A stretch of 57,614 nt of DNA. It comes from a virus. Numbering within the stretch: position 1 is the stretch's first letter; each line of letters opens with the position of its first letter. The notes under the pieces are model-generated. The model searched no databases. It was not told the DNA's origin and was given only the letters and a program-made list of their open reading frames with translations. Of this stretch, positions 21,249 through 31,336 are shown in pieces. A program made the translations under genes and the position numbers. Location: positions 1 to 57,614 of IMG/VR virus record IMGVR_UViG_3300042934_000106; one strand, given 5' to 3'.

Positions 21249-21806
21249 GTGGCCTTTGTCACTGTTGAAGAGGTGGCCACCCGTCTTGGGTGGCCCCTCA
21301 CCCCTGAAGAGGAAGCCAAGGTCCAGGCTTTCATTGATGACTGCACTGTCCTCATTGAGGACTACTGCGGTAAGGACTTCGAGCGTCGGACGAACCAGAG
21401 TTTCCAGCTCCCCGCCACAGGGAGCTGCTTCCTCAAGGTTCCCCGCCGGTATCTTCCCTTCCTCCAGGTGGACCAGGTCCAGCTTGGTACCGAGGTCATC
21501 ACTGACTGGGTGCTCAACGACCTGGAGGTTGGTCTCTACCGCTCTGCCGGCTGGCCTCAGCCAGTCACCATCACGGGATCGTGGGGCTACTTCACTCCCC
21601 CGGCAGTCCTCAAGACTGCTACCGCGGCTGAGGTCATCAGGTGGATGGCTCAGACTCCTGGTCTTGCCATGGAACGGACTGGAGAACGAGAGGTCGAGTT
21701 CGCTACGTCCTCGTCTCCTCAGTCTCTGTCTGCTGCTGCCATGCAGGCCCTGCGTAGGTACCGGCCTTCAGCCGGGACCATCACCCTCAAGCGGGGTGAC
21801 TGCTGA
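21249..21806 (+). CDS. Head-tail adaptor (gp6/gp15-like)
   Basis: 185 residues from GTG 21249. The opening FVTVEEVATRLGWPLTPEEE and the following IDDCTVLIEDYCG are characteristic of the small all-helical head-tail connector proteins that sit under the portal. It is followed immediately by the stopper gene. Confidence 0.82.
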   Translation: MAFVTVEEVATRLGWPLTPEEEAKVQAFIDDCTVLIEDYCGKDFERRTNQSFQLPATGSCFLKVPRRYLPFLQVDQVQLGTEVITDWVLNDLEVGLYRSAGWPQPVTITGSWGYFTPPAVLKTATAAEVIRWMAQTPGLAMERTGEREVEFATSSSPQSLSAAAMQALRRYRPSAGTITLKRGDC

Positions 21807-22135
21807 TGAGTCAGTGGGACGAGCTTGTAGAGGTCTACAGAGCCGACAAGGTTGAAGGTGCCTACTCCACCAAGCTGGACTGGACTAATCCCATCCTGGT
21901 CCTCACTTCGAGGGCCAGTGTCCAGCCTGACAGGAACTTCGAGATGAGGTCCCCTGAACGGGACTTGGCTCAGGAGCGGCTCAACGTCTTCATTCCCTAC
22001 ACCACGGTCATTGACGACCAGCACAGGGTGAAGCGGCGAGGTCTCTGGTACGAGATTGACGGACCTCCTGACCTCTGGCCCTACGGCTCTACCCGTCACA
22101 CCCTGCTGAAAATCTGGAGGGCGAAAAACGGATGA
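21806..22135 (+). CDS. Head-tail stopper
   Basis: 109 residues, ATG at 21806 overlapping the previous stop. The beta-rich content (YEIDGPPDLWPYG) and the slot in the connector module match the phage head-completion (stopper) family, which closes the channel after packaging. Confidence 0.75.
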   Translation: MSQWDELVEVYRADKVEGAYSTKLDWTNPILVLTSRASVQPDRNFEMRSPERDLAQERLNVFIPYTTVIDDQHRVKRRGLWYEIDGPPDLWPYGSTRHTLLKIWRAKNG

Positions 22136-22482
22136 GCAATGACTTCAAGATGACGTGGGACAAGGGATTTGAGAACAGGATGCTCTCAACCCTGGAGGCA
22201 GGTGCCCTGGTCGCCGAAGTCACTGGAGAGATCCGGGACATGGCTATCAGGGATGCCCCTCGTTCCAGGACGACCAGAACGAACTGGAACCAGATCAAGA
22301 AGAACATCTCTGCCTTTGTTGAGAAGGATGTCAAGGGTTACTACGGCAACGTCACCATTGAAGACAATGACCGTGTCCGTCACGCTCTTCTTCAGAACTA
22401 CGGATGGACCGACCGTAAGGGCCGTAAGCACCCCGGCAAGAAGTTCCTCCAAGAGGTGCTGCTGAAGGCGAGGGTTGACTGA
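22132..22482 (+). CDS. Tail completion/neck protein (HK97 gp10-like)
   Basis: 116 residues. The motif pattern EIRDMAIRDAPRSRTTR and the C-terminal GRKHPGKKFLQEVLLKA are typical of the HK97 gp10 family. It overlaps the previous gene by four bases. Confidence 0.8.
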   Translation: MSNDFKMTWDKGFENRMLSTLEAGALVAEVTGEIRDMAIRDAPRSRTTRTNWNQIKKNISAFVEKDVKGYYGNVTIEDNDRVRHALLQNYGWTDRKGRKHPGKKFLQEVLLKARVD

Positions 22483-22862
22483 TGGACCCTATTACTTCTG
22501 TGGTCACCTTCCTGAGAAGTGTTCCTGACCTCCCTCCTGGCTCTGTGACGGGCGATATGAACGCCCGTGAAGTCGGAGACCCAACCACTTATGTGGAGGC
22601 CGCAGGCGGCTACCTGGCTCTTCGAGATTCCATGTCCAGGTTCTACGTCTACTACGAGTGCTATGACCTGGATAGAGAGGTGGCCTCTCAAAGGGCCTAC
22701 CTAGTGCGGAGACATCTCCTCAGAGGTCTTCGTGACACCACTGTCGGAGGTCTGTACTTCCTGGATTCCAGGGAAGAGGAGATGCCTCATTACGACCCCG
22801 ATGACGCTTCCCGAGAACACGTGTACTGCGGGGAGGTTTCCCTGTTCTACGTAGAACCCTGA
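22482..22862 (+). CDS. Tail terminator protein
   Basis: 126 residues directly before the tail tube gene. The TVGGLYFLDSREEE segment and overall size match the tail terminator family that caps the tail tube. Assignment rests largely on gene order. Confidence 0.75.
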   Translation: MDPITSVVTFLRSVPDLPPGSVTGDMNAREVGDPTTYVEAAGGYLALRDSMSRFYVYYECYDLDREVASQRAYLVRRHLLRGLRDTTVGGLYFLDSREEEMPHYDPDDASREHVYCGEVSLFYVEP

Positions 22863-22871
22863 GGAGTTTTT

Positions 22872-23471
22872 ATGGCTAACACTGATGCCGGTAAGATCCG
22901 GTTTGCCCCTTCGGGCATGCTCTCTATCGCCCCTACTGGGGGCTCTCTTGTGGTCCCGGCTGAGGTCGGTGATGGCGGGGACACCATTCCTGCCGGCTAC
23001 AAGGCGCTTGGTTATGTGACTGAAGAGGGTGTCACTCTGACCCCGACCATTCAGACCACGCCTCACAATGCCTGGCAGTCCGCGGCCCCGGTGATTTACA
23101 ACGTCGACAGTGCTGCGTTCCAGGTTCAGGCAACCCTCATGGAGGCTTCGAAGATCGTCACTGAGACGTTCTTCGGTACCAAGTGGGAAGAGGTCATGGA
23201 GGACGTTGGCGGTACTCCGACCCCCACGGGTACCTACAAGCTGAACCTCTCCAGCCTGCCTGAGCTTGTTGAGTTCAGCCTTGTTGTGGACTGGAAGCAG
23301 GGTGGTCATTTCTGGAGGACCGTCCTCAACCGGTCCATGGTCTCTGAGCGAGGTGCTATCACCCTTCAGCGGACTCAGTCGAAGCAGTTCCAGCTCACGA
23401 TTGACGCCATGGACCTTGATGGGTCCCTGGGTGATGTCTACACCAACGAGGTCATGACTGACACCCCGTGA
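22872..23471 (+). CDS. Major tail (tube) protein
   Basis: 199 residues. The sequence is beta-rich with typical openings (DAGKIRFAPSGMLSIAPTGG) and GYVTEEGVTLTPTIQTTP, the conserved core of tube-forming proteins. It is followed by the frameshifted chaperone pair, as in other siphoviruses. Confidence 0.9.
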   Translation: MANTDAGKIRFAPSGMLSIAPTGGSLVVPAEVGDGGDTIPAGYKALGYVTEEGVTLTPTIQTTPHNAWQSAAPVIYNVDSAAFQVQATLMEASKIVTETFFGTKWEEVMEDVGGTPTPTGTYKLNLSSLPELVEFSLVVDWKQGGHFWRTVLNRSMVSERGAITLQRTQSKQFQLTIDAMDLDGSLGDVYTNEVMTDTP

Positions 23472-23539
23472 TGTGCCGTCTTGCCGGGAGACGTTAAACC
23501 CCGGCACTCTCACTCACTCACTTGTTCAGGAGATTCACC

Positions 23540-23869
23540 ATGGCTGCTCCCCGTAAGACTGCTGCATCCAAGACTTCCTCGCTTGCTGCGAAGCAGGCTG
23601 AGGCTACTCACGACCAGAAGACCGAGGATGAGGCTCCCAAGACCGCTGAGTTCGAGTACAAGGGCACCGCTTACACGGTGCCGGCTGACCCTCTGGACAT
23701 GCCCCTTGAGGTCGCCTACGCCGAGTCTGAGGTTGATGTCATTGAGGCCATCGTTGGCCCGGACCAGTGGGTAACGTTCCGCAAGTCCCGACCGACCATG
23801 CGGGAGTTCGGCGCCTTTGCTGACCTGGTCCTCAAGGCGTCTGGGCAGGGTGACGAAGAGGGAAACTGA
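23540..23869 (+). CDS. Tail assembly chaperone, short form
   Basis: 109 residues from ATG 23540 (AGGAG seven bases upstream). The Ala/Lys-rich start leads to EFEYKGTAYTVPADPLDMPL, typical of the G-like chaperone. The heptamer GGGAAAC at 23860-23866 lies immediately before the stop, giving a -1 frameshift product (see 23866-24285). The two products chaperone the tape measure during tail assembly. Confidence 0.9.
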   Translation: MAAPRKTAASKTSSLAAKQAEATHDQKTEDEAPKTAEFEYKGTAYTVPADPLDMPLEVAYAESEVDVIEAIVGPDQWVTFRKSRPTMREFGAFADLVLKASGQGDEEGN

Positions 23870-24285
23870 TTCTGGTCGTCCGTGTCCTACAGGAGTTCTA
23901 TGACGAACTCGAAGCAGACCTTAGGGAGTTCTTCCAAGAGGATCTGAACGACCTGTGGCGCGGACGGCTTTCGTTTCGAAAGATCGGCTCCTACATCAAG
24001 TCCCTGATGAAGAAGCCCGGGAGATCCACTCTCCTCATGTCCCTGGACGAGTCCGCAGAGTGGACCCCGGAGATGTACGTCCTGGCTCGCATCAGCGACG
24101 CAGAAGAGGTGTCCAACTATCTCTTCCTCCAAGCCAACTCTGCTGAGGATGCAGAACCTATTGACGCTCCTCGCCCCATTCCTCGTCCTGGTGAGCCTGA
24201 CGAGCCTGAACCTGAGAAGCCCAAACCGGAGGACTTTGCTAGTGGTCAAGAGGTGGCTGCTTTCTTCCAGAGATTCAACGCCTAG
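23866..24285 (+). CDS. Tail assembly chaperone, frameshift extension
   Basis: This frame (-1 to the upstream gene) has no good start; it opens at 23854 and reads on from the slippery site G-GGA-AAC into LILVVRVLQEFYDELEADL and a 139-residue extension that ends at 24285. The short and extended forms together correspond to the G and GT proteins of lambda. The fused product would be 248 residues. Confidence 0.88.
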   Translation: MILVVRVLQEFYDELEADLREFFQEDLNDLWRGRLSFRKIGSYIKSLMKKPGRSTLLMSLDESAEWTPEMYVLARISDAEEVSNYLFLQANSAEDAEPIDAPRPIPRPGEPDEPEPEKPKPEDFASGQEVAAFFQRFNA

Positions 24286-24293
24286 GAGGTTGC

Positions 24294-27200
24294 ATGGCCA
24301 CGACTGGAAGCGGACGCGGGCCGATCAAGGTTGGTTCGGGTTACATTGAGGTCTATCCCCGCATCGACGCAAAGAAGATGCGGGAGACCAAGGCTCAGCT
24401 TGAGAAGCAGATGGGAGCCTCTGGCAAGAAGGCCGGCAAGGCATTCTCTGACGGAGTGATCTCTCAGGTAGCCACCATTCCCAAGAAGGCCAAGGCTGCT
24501 GCTGACAAGGCTCAGAAGGAAATTCAGAAGTCTGCCCTAGACTCCAAGAAGGTGCTCTCCCGGATTGAGAAGGAGATCACCAAGCAGTACGGAACCGAGG
24601 CAGGCAAGCGGTTCCGTGAGGCTGCTGAGCTGGAGAAGAAGAAGCAGAAGCTTCTTCAGGGCACCTCCACTGAGGCCCGCAGGGCTCTTCGTCAGACCTT
24701 GCAGGAAGAGGAGAGGGCCGCTAGGACCACTGCACGGGCTTGGCAGCAGGCAGAGAAGGAACGGCTTCAGTTCATCCGAGACAGGCAGCGGGCTGCTGAG
24801 AGGGCAGCCCGTGAAGAGACTGCGGCTTACCGTCGTGCCCAGCAGGAGCAGAGGGCTGAACTTCGCAGGACTCTAACGGAGATGCGGACGGCTCGTCTGG
24901 CAGACCTCCGGTCCCAGGCTGACGCTCACCGGACTCAGATTGCCCAGCTCCGCGGACAGCTCCAGGGCTACCGCCGGCAGATGCAGGACCACACCAGGTC
25001 TGTGGGCCGAAGCCTTGCCACGCTTCGGACCAGTTGGAACAAGCAGGGCACTGCCATTGAGCAGCTCGGTACCAACATCACTGAGACTGGCCGGCTGGTT
25101 GGGACTCAGCTCCTGGCCCCGCTTGCTGCTGTCTCCGGGATGCTTACCACCATCGGTGTGAAGTCTGCGGATATGCGCATTCTCGGTCAGATGGGTCTGT
25201 CTGCTGCTGGAGTAGACAAGAAGCAGTCCGCTGCTCAGATGAATGCCATTCAGCAGTACGCCATTGACACGCCTTTCAGTGTCGACACGATGCATGAATA
25301 CCAGATGAAGCTGATTCGCTCCATCGCTGGTAATGACGATGAGTGGTACAACAAGAACACGAAGACCAAGGCAGCCAACAGGGCTGCTGGGAAAACCACA
25401 GACATCATCATGTCCGTGGGTGACTCCATGGCTCAGGCAGGCAACCTGGACCCGAATATGTTTGCTCGGGCCATGTACGCCATTGACCGCATCATGGACC
25501 TTGACAAGGCTCCGACCAGGAACATCAACCAGCTTGTTCAGGCAACTGGTATTCCTGCGGGTGAGCTTGCCCGGATGTTCGGCTTTGAGAACGCGGGGGC
25601 CTTCTGGAAGCAGGTCGGTACTCCTGTCGCCAAGGGCGGTGGTATCAACGGTCAGGACATGGTCAACAACCTCCTTCAGCACTGGGACCCGAATTACTTC
25701 GTGCTGGACGAGAATGGCAAGCCGAAGATTGACCCCAAGTCTGGCCAGCCTATAGTCAACCCCAACTCCTCCAGGACTGGCGGTTCTGCTGGATACGGCG
25801 AGAAGATGACCTCTGCGACCATTACCGGTCGCATCTCCCAGATGAAGGAACAGGCCCAATTCAACCTGGGCTCACTCTTCGCTTCTGAGGACCCCAAGAC
25901 TGGTGAATACAAGTACACCAAGCTTGGCGAGTCCATCATGGGTACTGCTACAGGCAAGGACAAGCAGGGGAACACCATCTACGAAGGTGGTCTTCTTCAG
26001 CAGGTCCAAGACCTGATGTCTGGTCAGAAGGGGAATGTAATCAAGCTCCTCCAGACCTCCTTTGAGGCTCTGGGGACCTTCATTGAGCAGATTCAGAGCT
26101 TCTCTGACTGGCTCGACCAGCATCCTGAGATCAAGGATGGCTTGGCCGAGATGGTCAAGTTGGCCGTGGCCATCGCTCCGTATGTTCTGGCAATTGGTCT
26201 CGGTACCAAGCTTCTTGGCAAGTTCAACAAGATTCTAAGTGCCTCAATGGGACCCTTTGTTGCTCTGGGTAAGGGTGCTCGTGCTGCTACCCGCGGTGTC
26301 CGCCAGACTGCTGCCGGCGTCCGCTCTGCCAGGAACGGCGACGGCTTCCGTCAGGGCTACCGGGATCGACGTACCGAGCTGCGGGGTGGAGACACCCGCG
26401 GTCCCCTGGCCCGTACCAGGGACCGGATCACTGGTGAAGACTCTGGTCGTTCCCAGCTCACTCGTCAGATCCGTGAGACTGAGGACGCCATCAGGGCGTC
26501 TGAGGAGGAGCTGAGGCGCCTTCAGCGCCAGATCCGGGACACCAACTCTGTCTCCATCCGTCAGCAGATCGACCAATGGGCCGGCACTGGCAACGGAAAC
26601 CTCCAGGGTGCTGCTCAGAGCGCTGGTGGACAGATCCAGAACACTACGAACCAGATAAACCAGGTCAACCGACAGGGTCTTGGTCAGGTCTCTGGGGAGT
26701 TCTCTGGCCTGACTGACAAGGTCAAGGATCTCAACGACAAGATAGGCAAGTCCTCTTCCGAGCTGACTGACCTGAACGGCAAGAAGCTCACCTCTCTGAA
26801 GGTGGAGATCGATGGTACCCATGGGACTGTCACTGATCTGAAGAACGAGGTGCAGAACACCTCCTCTGCTGTTGGTGCTCTTAGCCGTCGAAAGCTCGAC
26901 ACCCTTCGGACCGAGTTCAACAAGTCCACTTCGGACGCCAACAAGTTCAAGGAGAAGGTGGACGATGCCCGAGGGGCTGTGAACAGTCTCAACGGCAGGA
27001 AGCTCAGCACTCTCCGCAAGGAATTCACGTCGCTGAAGACCGCGGTGAACGACGTGTACAAGCTCGTTGGCACCACCAAGTCCGGCCTCGCCGGCCGGGT
27101 GACGAACCTGGATCAGCGGAAGCTCGACAACGTCACTGGTCGGGTGAATGACCTTAAGGATGCCCTTGAAGAAGCCGGTGACAAGGCCGACAGGCTGAAC

Positions 27201-28835
27201 AAGTTCCTGAAGGACATTGCCGACAACGCCCCCGGTGACGGTGGCAGTGGTGGTGACTCCAAGAAGAAAAAGAGGAAGGCCACAGGTGGTGTCCTTACTG
27301 GATACACGCCTGGTAGGGACGTGCACTCCTTCTACTCCCCCACTGGCGGTCAGCTTGACCTCTCTGGTGGAGAGGCAGTCATGCGTCCTGAGTGGACTGC
27401 GGCTGTTGGCCCTCAGTACGTGAACCAGATGAACGCTATTGCTCGTGCCCAGGGTGCTTCCGGTATCCGTCGGGTGATGGCACATCAGCAGTTCGCTGAG
27501 GGTGGAGTCATTCAGAAACTGGGCCTTGACAGGCTCATTGAGTTTGCCAAGAGCTACAACGTGGGTCCGGATGTCTCGGCGTCCATCGCCACCATGGACA
27601 TGGACGCTTCCTCAAGGGCCCTTGGTGGTCCCGTTCAGGACGGGGTTGTTGGTACTGGTACCACGGCAAGCCACGGTGTAGGTCGTGACTTTGCCATGAA
27701 GTACAAGGGCATCTTCGACTTCATCTCCAAGGGCTCCTGGAAGTCCCTCAAGGGGCTTCCTACGGGCCTGGGACAGGTCGTAGGCATCGTTGGCGGTGCT
27801 CTCGCTCCTAGCGCGGGAGAGTACTTCTGGGACGATGTCTGGAAGGGTTCAGGAAACATCCTCGAACGAGGAAACAAGTTCATGGGGCACCTCTTCTCGG
27901 GTGAGAACATGAACAAGATTCTGACCGGCTTCTTCAAGGGCATCGTGGAGTCCGGCAAGGGAATCTGGGACATGGGCAAGGCTCTTGTCACAGACCCCTT
28001 TGGGACAGTGGAGGACGCCGTTGGTGGCGTCTTCGACCTGGTGTCGTCCGAGTACAACTCTTTGACTGGAATGGTCCAGGGACTTCGGGAGGTCTGGCGA
28101 TCCCCCAAAGACTATGCGGCGCGAGTCATCGCAGACACCTTCACCACGGCCAAGGAATCTCTTCCGAACCTGGAAGGGCTCTTTGACTTCAGTGGAGACA
28201 AGCTGGACGCCAAGCGTCCAGACGTAGAGGGTGCTGCTGACATCACCATGGGAATTCCTGGTGTTGGAGACAATGTTTCCCGCTGGACTCCCCAGGTCAA
28301 GATGGCTCTTGCCCAGCTTGGTCTTCCGATGTCGGATGTTCCGCTGGTGCTTCACCGAATCCAGGTGGAGTCCGGGGGTAACCCGAAGGCCATCAACCTG
28401 TGGGACAGCAACGCAAAGATGGGTCAGCCCTCTCAGGGTCTGATGCAGACCATTCCGAGCACCTTCAATGCGTATGCCGGCCCGTACCGCTCTCGGGGAA
28501 TCACTGACCCGATGGCAAGCATCTATGCCGGCCTCAACTACGCCACTCATCGCTATGGCTCCAAGTGGCGCCAGGCTCTCTCGGGAGTCAAGGGCTACTG
28601 GACTGGAACGCTTTCCGCGTCTCCTGGTCTCGCCCTGGTAGGCGAGAGGGGTCCGGAGCTGATGGACATGGGCCGAGGTGGTCAGAGGATTCTCAACAAC
28701 CAGGACACCGAATCCCTGTTGTCAGGCAAGCAGCCTGTGTCAATCACTGTCAATGAAGCCAAGCATGAGGTGACCCCTGACGCCGTGATCCGTGGCCTTC
28801 AGTGGTATGACGCCATGTACGGCAACCGACTGTAG
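24294..28835 (+). CDS. Tape measure protein with lytic transglycosylase domain
   Basis: 1513 residues, the longest gene here. The first 250 residues are lysine-rich coiled coil, followed by helical repeats and hydrophobic patches (residues about 620-680), as expected for a protein that sets tail length. Near the end, VPLVLHRIQVESGG (catalytic Glu about 1359) with SQGLMQTIPSTF and ATHRYGSKWRQAL form a soluble lytic transglycosylase domain that would open the cell wall during DNA injection. Confidence 0.94.
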   Translation: MATTGSGRGPIKVGSGYIEVYPRIDAKKMRETKAQLEKQMGASGKKAGKAFSDGVISQVATIPKKAKAAADKAQKEIQKSALDSKKVLSRIEKEITKQYGTEAGKRFREAAELEKKKQKLLQGTSTEARRALRQTLQEEERAARTTARAWQQAEKERLQFIRDRQRAAERAAREETAAYRRAQQEQRAELRRTLTEMRTARLADLRSQADAHRTQIAQLRGQLQGYRRQMQDHTRSVGRSLATLRTSWNKQGTAIEQLGTNITETGRLVGTQLLAPLAAVSGMLTTIGVKSADMRILGQMGLSAAGVDKKQSAAQMNAIQQYAIDTPFSVDTMHEYQMKLIRSIAGNDDEWYNKNTKTKAANRAAGKTTDIIMSVGDSMAQAGNLDPNMFARAMYAIDRIMDLDKAPTRNINQLVQATGIPAGELARMFGFENAGAFWKQVGTPVAKGGGINGQDMVNNLLQHWDPNYFVLDENGKPKIDPKSGQPIVNPNSSRTGGSAGYGEKMTSATITGRISQMKEQAQFNLGSLFASEDPKTGEYKYTKLGESIMGTATGKDKQGNTIYEGGLLQQVQDLMSGQKGNVIKLLQTSFEALGTFIEQIQSFSDWLDQHPEIKDGLAEMVKLAVAIAPYVLAIGLGTKLLGKFNKILSASMGPFVALGKGARAATRGVRQTAAGVRSARNGDGFRQGYRDRRTELRGGDTRGPLARTRDRITGEDSGRSQLTRQIRETEDAIRASEEELRRLQRQIRDTNSVSIRQQIDQWAGTGNGNLQGAAQSAGGQIQNTTNQINQVNRQGLGQVSGEFSGLTDKVKDLNDKIGKSSSELTDLNGKKLTSLKVEIDGTHGTVTDLKNEVQNTSSAVGALSRRKLDTLRTEFNKSTSDANKFKEKVDDARGAVNSLNGRKLSTLRKEFTSLKTAVNDVYKLVGTTKSGLAGRVTNLDQRKLDNVTGRVNDLKDALEEAGDKADRLNKFLKDIADNAPGDGGSGGDSKKKKRKATGGVLTGYTPGRDVHSFYSPTGGQLDLSGGEAVMRPEWTAAVGPQYVNQMNAIARAQGASGIRRVMAHQQFAEGGVIQKLGLDRLIEFAKSYNVGPDVSASIATMDMDASSRALGGPVQDGVVGTGTTASHGVGRDFAMKYKGIFDFISKGSWKSLKGLPTGLGQVVGIVGGALAPSAGEYFWDDVWKGSGNILERGNKFMGHLFSGENMNKILTGFFKGIVESGKGIWDMGKALVTDPFGTVEDAVGGVFDLVSSEYNSLTGMVQGLREVWRSPKDYAARVIADTFTTAKESLPNLEGLFDFSGDKLDAKRPDVEGAADITMGIPGVGDNVSRWTPQVKMALAQLGLPMSDVPLVLHRIQVESGGNPKAINLWDSNAKMGQPSQGLMQTIPSTFNAYAGPYRSRGITDPMASIYAGLNYATHRYGSKWRQALSGVKGYWTGTLSASPGLALVGERGPELMDMGRGGQRILNNQDTESLLSGKQPVSITVNEAKHEVTPDAVIRGLQWYDAMYGNRL

Positions 28836-28850
28836 AAATGAGGTGGCCGT

Positions 28851-29867
28851 ATGCCTATTCCAGTGCTACGGAGGCCCCCTGAGGTCCCTACACCTTCGGG
28901 GCCTCAGCCTCCTCAGAAGGTGCACTGGGGGAGGACATACGTATCCATCACAGGGAGGAACGGTAAGGGCGAGGAGATCGCCCTTACCAACTTCTCTAAC
29001 GCCCGTTGGCCGGGCATCTTCGTGATGCCCGGTGCAACCGGATTGGATGCGCCTCCTTTTGAACTCCACGCGGACGACAGTCCGAACCTTGATGGCGGGA
29101 TATTCCGTGATGCCAGGGCAGTTGCCCGGGAAATCATGATCCCTCTCTTCCTCCATGGCATCGACAGGAAGACCATCCGGGAACTGAAGCGCAGACTGGT
29201 GTCTGAGCTGAACCCCAAGAAGGGGTTCTGTGTCCTCAAGTTCATTGAGGGCGACGCAGTTCCGCGGTACCTCAAGTGCTACTACAAGAGCGGGATGGAA
29301 GGCAGTGAGACCGAGGACCAGAGCGGCTTCACCTGGAAGAAGTTCGGTATCCAGCTCACTGCCTATGACCCCTACTTCTATGGTGACGATGTCCAGGTTG
29401 CTGAGTGGGCCTTCGGTGAGGGAGAAGCCTTCCTCCATGAGGAGTCGTTCTTCCCTCTGCACCTCAACGCAGGCATCGTCATTGGGTCTGAGATCGACGT
29501 AACCAACCCTGGTGATGTTGAGGCTTGGCCTCGGTGGGAGCTGACGGGCCCGATCAAGGGCTTCAAGTTCACGAGTCCTGAGATTGAGAAGCCTGACGGC
29601 ACGAAGGTGACTTACTCCTTCGGTATCGCCGCGGACGGCTCGGGAACAGACATAGTCCCTGCCGGACGAGTGCTCACTGTCGACACTCGTCCTGGCGTCA
29701 AGTCCCTTCGGGACAACCTGAATACGAACTACTGGCCTTTGCTGGACGACAGCCCGCAGCTCTGGTTCCTCCCCGAAGGGGAGTCCCAGTGCACGGTAGA
29801 TATCGTCCCTGGCTCAGCCAATGCAAAGGTCCGGCTGACTTTCCAGCCCAGATACGAGGGGTACTGA
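28851..29867 (+). CDS. Distal tail (Dit-like) protein
   Basis: 338 residues directly after the tape measure. It has the pattern of siphovirus tail-component proteins: a beta-rich N-terminal domain with DARAVAREIMIPLFLHG and RELKRRLVSELNPKKG, then TAYDPYFYGDD, which marks the Dit family. It would form the ring at the tail tip. Confidence 0.82.
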   Translation: MPIPVLRRPPEVPTPSGPQPPQKVHWGRTYVSITGRNGKGEEIALTNFSNARWPGIFVMPGATGLDAPPFELHADDSPNLDGGIFRDARAVAREIMIPLFLHGIDRKTIRELKRRLVSELNPKKGFCVLKFIEGDAVPRYLKCYYKSGMEGSETEDQSGFTWKKFGIQLTAYDPYFYGDDVQVAEWAFGEGEAFLHEESFFPLHLNAGIVIGSEIDVTNPGDVEAWPRWELTGPIKGFKFTSPEIEKPDGTKVTYSFGIAADGSGTDIVPAGRVLTVDTRPGVKSLRDNLNTNYWPLLDDSPQLWFLPEGESQCTVDIVPGSANAKVRLTFQPRYEGY

Positions 29868-29868
29868 T

Positions 29869-31335
29869 GTGGCCTACAGAATTGAGGTTCGGGACAAAGA
29901 CCTGAACCGAGTTGGTGAGATCGATACTTGGATTCAACTGGATATGGTCGTGCAGTTCAACGACCAGGGATCATGGAACCTCCTGGTAAAGGCGGGCACT
30001 CCACAGGCCGAACTCCTCCAGCAAGGAGGGGGGGTGGCCATCTACCAGGACGGGGTGCAGACCCCGATCCTGACTGGGCAGATAGAGACCTTTCAGAAGT
30101 ACTGGACGACAGTCCAGCACAGCTCAGAGGGCTCGGTGTTCGTAGGTGGAAAGACTGACAACAAACTGGCTTATCAACGTCTGGCCTTCCCCGCACCGAA
30201 TCTCCCAGTGTCACAGCAGTATTCCTCCCCCAATGACACCAGGGTGGTCAAGAAGCAGGCCAACGTTCTGATGTGGGAAGAAGTCCACAAGTCCCTTGGT
30301 CCTGGTGCCCTGGCCAACCGACAGGTGGCCGGCGTGACCACGGGTACGGCACCCACCGGGTTTGGTTCAACCAAGTCTGACACTCTCCGGTACGACGTGA
30401 TCGGAGAGAAGTTCAGTGAGTGGAGTGCCGACAACAAGACTGGTTGGCGGTTCATTTACAACCCCAACACCAAGTCCATTGAGCTGAGGGTGTATCAGCC
30501 TCGTGACCTGTCCAAGAGCATCCGCTTCTCGCCCGAACTGGGAAACCTGCGGGAGTACATCTGGACCCTGACGGCACCGAAGGTGACCCGGGTCATTGTT
30601 GCCTGTCAGGGCGAGGGCAAAGAGCGGTATATCTGGCAGAAGATTGACTCAGTCTCTGAGACTGAGTGGAATCTCCAGATCGAGCAGTTCGTAGACCGCA
30701 GGGACATCCCTCTCAAGACGGATTCCAATGGCAATCCTGTGCTTGTGGTCAAGAAGGACGCAGACGGTTTTGATGACCTCGGGGAGAACCCTGATGGTAC
30801 TGACTGGACTTCTGACCTGTACCGGGCACGACGGGACTATCAGAGCGCGGTTCTCGAAAGGGATGCAGCCCAGGCCCAGCTAGACGCTGCTGAGACCGAC
30901 GCGGAGAAGGCTGCTGCCAATGCTCGTCTGTCGGCAGCCAACACAGCACTCAACGATGCCAAGTCGGATCTCATTCAGGAGATCAATGCGGCCAAGGCCA
31001 CAGTAGTGGATTACTACCTGGAAGTCATTGAGCAAGCTGCGGACGAAGTCCTCAAGGAGGGCGAGAAGTCTGGGAACTTTCAGATCTACCCCATTGACAC
31101 AGAACAGATCAAGTTTGGCAGAGATTACTTCGTAGGAGACATCGTCACGGTGGAAGTCGACGGAGTTTCCTACTCGGACATTGTCCGTGAGGTCAGCATC
31201 TCCGTGGACGACGGAGGCAACGCAGTCTCCGTGTCTCCCAAGATTGGTGAACAAGGAGCTGGTGAACCGCTGAATCTTTACAAGAGCGTCTACGAGATGC
31301 GTAGGAAGCTGCGCAAACTGGAAGCGAGGATGTGA
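29869..31335 (+). CDS. Tail protein (Gp37-like), baseplate component
   Basis: 488 residues from GTG 29869. The N-terminal half (RDKDLNRVGEIDTWIQLD and GQIETFQKYWTTV) matches the actinophage tail proteins of the ReqiPepy6 Gp37-like group. Residues about 325-380 are a long Ala-rich coiled coil (AAQAQLDAAETDAEKAAANA), then a beta domain (FGRDYFVGDIVTVEVDG). It probably follows Dit in the baseplate. Confidence 0.82.
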   Translation: MAYRIEVRDKDLNRVGEIDTWIQLDMVVQFNDQGSWNLLVKAGTPQAELLQQGGGVAIYQDGVQTPILTGQIETFQKYWTTVQHSSEGSVFVGGKTDNKLAYQRLAFPAPNLPVSQQYSSPNDTRVVKKQANVLMWEEVHKSLGPGALANRQVAGVTTGTAPTGFGSTKSDTLRYDVIGEKFSEWSADNKTGWRFIYNPNTKSIELRVYQPRDLSKSIRFSPELGNLREYIWTLTAPKVTRVIVACQGEGKERYIWQKIDSVSETEWNLQIEQFVDRRDIPLKTDSNGNPVLVVKKDADGFDDLGENPDGTDWTSDLYRARRDYQSAVLERDAAQAQLDAAETDAEKAAANARLSAANTALNDAKSDLIQEINAAKATVVDYYLEVIEQAADEVLKEGEKSGNFQIYPIDTEQIKFGRDYFVGDIVTVEVDGVSYSDIVREVSISVDDGGNAVSVSPKIGEQGAGEPLNLYKSVYEMRRKLRKLEARM

Positions 31336-31336
31336 A

